Source of the DNA: Chitinophagaceae bacterium
Lineage (GTDB): Bacteria; Bacteroidota; Bacteroidia; Chitinophagales; Chitinophagaceae
Length of the DNA stretch: 16,502 nucleotides
Assembly (NCBI GenBank): GCA_016786525.1
Contig: JAEUVW010000046.1
Span: 1-16,502, forward strand
Reading direction: 5' to 3'
The translations under genes were made by a program, and so were the position numbers. Shown piece by piece: positions 15,907 to 16,502 of the stretch; the first letter of the stretch is position 1, and every line of letters begins with the position of its first letter. Below the pieces are notes generated by a model. The model ran no database searches. It saw nothing but the letters and a program-made list of their open reading frames with translations, and was not told the DNA's origin.

Positions 15907-15955
15907 AAAATAAAAAGACCCGCCGTGGTGCGCTTTGTGTAGAGGCGTGGCAGGT
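15907..15955 (-). terminator. Hairpin with U-tract in the Abi_2 leader
   Basis: In minus-strand RNA, ACCUGCC (15955-15949) pairs with GGCGGGU (15924-15918), seven pairs with one U-G wobble. An inner CGC/GCG helix is possible. The stem is followed by C and UUUUUAUUUU (15916-15907), then the Abi_2 start. It has the form of an intrinsic terminator, though the loop is long (24 nt without the inner helix). It would limit read-through into the toxin gene. Confidence 0.45.
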
Positions 15956-15960
15956 ACTGT
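15907..15960 (-). ncRNA. Candidate antitoxin/leader RNA of the Abi_2 gene
   Basis: The stretch between the predicted start of transcription (about 15960) and the end of the U-tract would give an RNA of about 54 nt, ending on the hairpin described at 15907-15955. It is G+C-rich between AT-rich flanks and holds no open reading frame of note. RNA antitoxins of type III modules and the RNA linked to AbiF sit beside their toxin gene, and in type III a terminator sets the RNA-to-toxin ratio; the layout here is the same. Identity with the published AbiF RNA cannot be tested by eye. The alternative is an ordinary attenuator leader. Confidence 0.38.
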
Positions 15961-15965
15961 TAGTA

Positions 15966-15995
15966 CAAAGATAGGCCTGTTCATCGTAAATCCAA
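15966..15995 (-). promoter_or_regulatory. Bacteroidetes-type promoter of the Abi_2 locus
   Basis: On the minus strand TTG (15995-15993), a 19-bp spacer, then TATCTTTG (15973-15966), an exact match to TAnnTTTG at an allowed distance from the -33 TTG. This is the best promoter in the window. A dyad GTAC-N5-GTAC (15954-15966) overlaps the last base of the -7 box and the expected start site and could serve autoregulation. Confidence 0.58.
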
Positions 15996-16131
15996 TGTTA
16001 ATTATGAAATAAACGCAAAAAATCAACATAAACATAGCATTTTAAATCTTAAAAAACAAAATAAGAATGCTGTCCCGGTGATAATCAGTACTTGTTTTAT
16101 AACAACAAAAAAGGAGTTATTGGACTATAAA

Positions 16132-16502
16132 CTACCCGATCCTTGAAATATGAATGCCGCTGATCTTCTGGTACAGGTCTATGGCAAACAGATCGGTCAT
16201 CCCGGCTATAAAGTCCACTACCGACTGTATATTTCCATACAGGTTTTGCGGACTGTCCAGGTTTACCGGGAATTGTGCCGGTACCAGCAGCAGGAGCTTT
16301 TCTGAACGGGCTTCCTGCGGGTGCAATACGGCATGGATGAAATCCTGGAGCAGCTTACCGATGATGTGGAAGCCGCTGAGCTCAATCTCTACCACCGAAC
16401 GGTGGTTATAGATATGCCGGTAGGAAAAAGTATTGATCTCTTTGATCAAAGCACATTCGCGCTCGGGCAGGCAGGCCAGCAGGTCTTTATTCAGTGCTCC
16501 CG
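16132..16502 (-). CDS. dgt: dGTPase (deoxyguanosinetriphosphate triphosphohydrolase), C-terminal part
   Basis: The frame is open to the right window edge, so only the last 123 or so residues are visible; the catalytic HD residues lie outside. The visible part begins LNKDLLACLPERECALIKEI and includes IYNHRSVVEIELSGFHIIG, then VDFIAGMTDLFAIDLYQKISG just before the end. These match the C-terminal helical region of bacterial dGTPases (S/AGMTDxxAxxLY). The enzyme splits dGTP into deoxyguanosine and triphosphate. dNTP-hydrolysing relatives take part in phage defence, but this gene family is mostly housekeeping and its place near the Abi_2 gene need not mean more. The 130-odd bp after its stop are AT-rich, without a clear terminator, before the Abi_2 promoter. 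Confidence 0.85.
   Translation of the reverse strand, partial: GALNKDLLACLPERECALIKEINTFSYRHIYNHRSVVEIELSGFHIIGKLLQDFIHAVLHPQEARSEKLLLLVPAQFPVNLDSPQNLYGNIQSVVDFIAGMTDLFAIDLYQKISGIHISRIG

Noticed and set aside
16080..16131. ATAAC/GTTAT inverted repeat downstream of the dgt gene.
   Set aside because: Five A-T-rich pairs around a 12-nt loop without a following T-run in the right place.
15909..16131. Possible CRISPR-like repeats near the HEPN gene.
   Set aside because: I found no direct repeats of useful length in the spacer; only the single hairpin and short dyad described.

Overview
The window looks like a chromosomal segment of a Bacteroidota bacterium, most likely of the Chitinophagaceae type. 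The evidence is a PorV-like/PorU-like type IX secretion pair, a DUF3810 membrane protein, three DUF1573 exported proteins, signal peptides cut before Gln, no Shine-Dalgarno sequences, and -7 boxes of the Bacteroidetes type (TAnnTTTG). Coding DNA is around 50-55% G+C by eye, except for one AT-richer gene near the right end.

Layout. 46-1113 (+): membrane-anchored DUF3810 protein with an HExxH motif. 1131-7445 (-): porV2-like outer-membrane protein followed by porU2-like C25 peptidase, 18 bp apart and clearly one operon. 7561-9203 (-): three tandem DUF1573 paralogues closed by a strong intrinsic terminator. 9379-10800 (+): CCA-adding-type tRNA nucleotidyltransferase with an HD domain. 10817-11650 (-): family 2 glycosyltransferase. 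11692-12312 (+): Sua5/YciO/YrdC-family protein of the YciO subtype. 12301-13407 (-): sugar-1-phosphate nucleotidylyltransferase and a small lipoprotein in one operon. 13700-14926 (-): queA, for queuosine synthesis. 15000-15899 (-): Abi_2 (AbiD/AbiF-type) HEPN abortive-infection protein. 16132-16502 (-): C-terminal part of a dGTPase cut by the window edge.

Three genes concern tRNA maturation (CCA addition, queuosine and possibly a YciO-type protein), but they are not one operon. Most other genes serve the cell envelope: secretion, periplasmic proteins and sugar activation.

The standout locus is the Abi_2 gene. Directly upstream it has a well-formed Bacteroidetes promoter, then a short transcribed stretch with a hairpin and U-tract, then the start codon. 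This promoter-small RNA-terminator-toxin layout is what one expects of an RNA-antitoxin module. AbiF proteins have been described as toxins held in check by an associated non-coding RNA and as likely relatives of the Cas13 ancestor. The RNA proposed here is a candidate read from sequence only.
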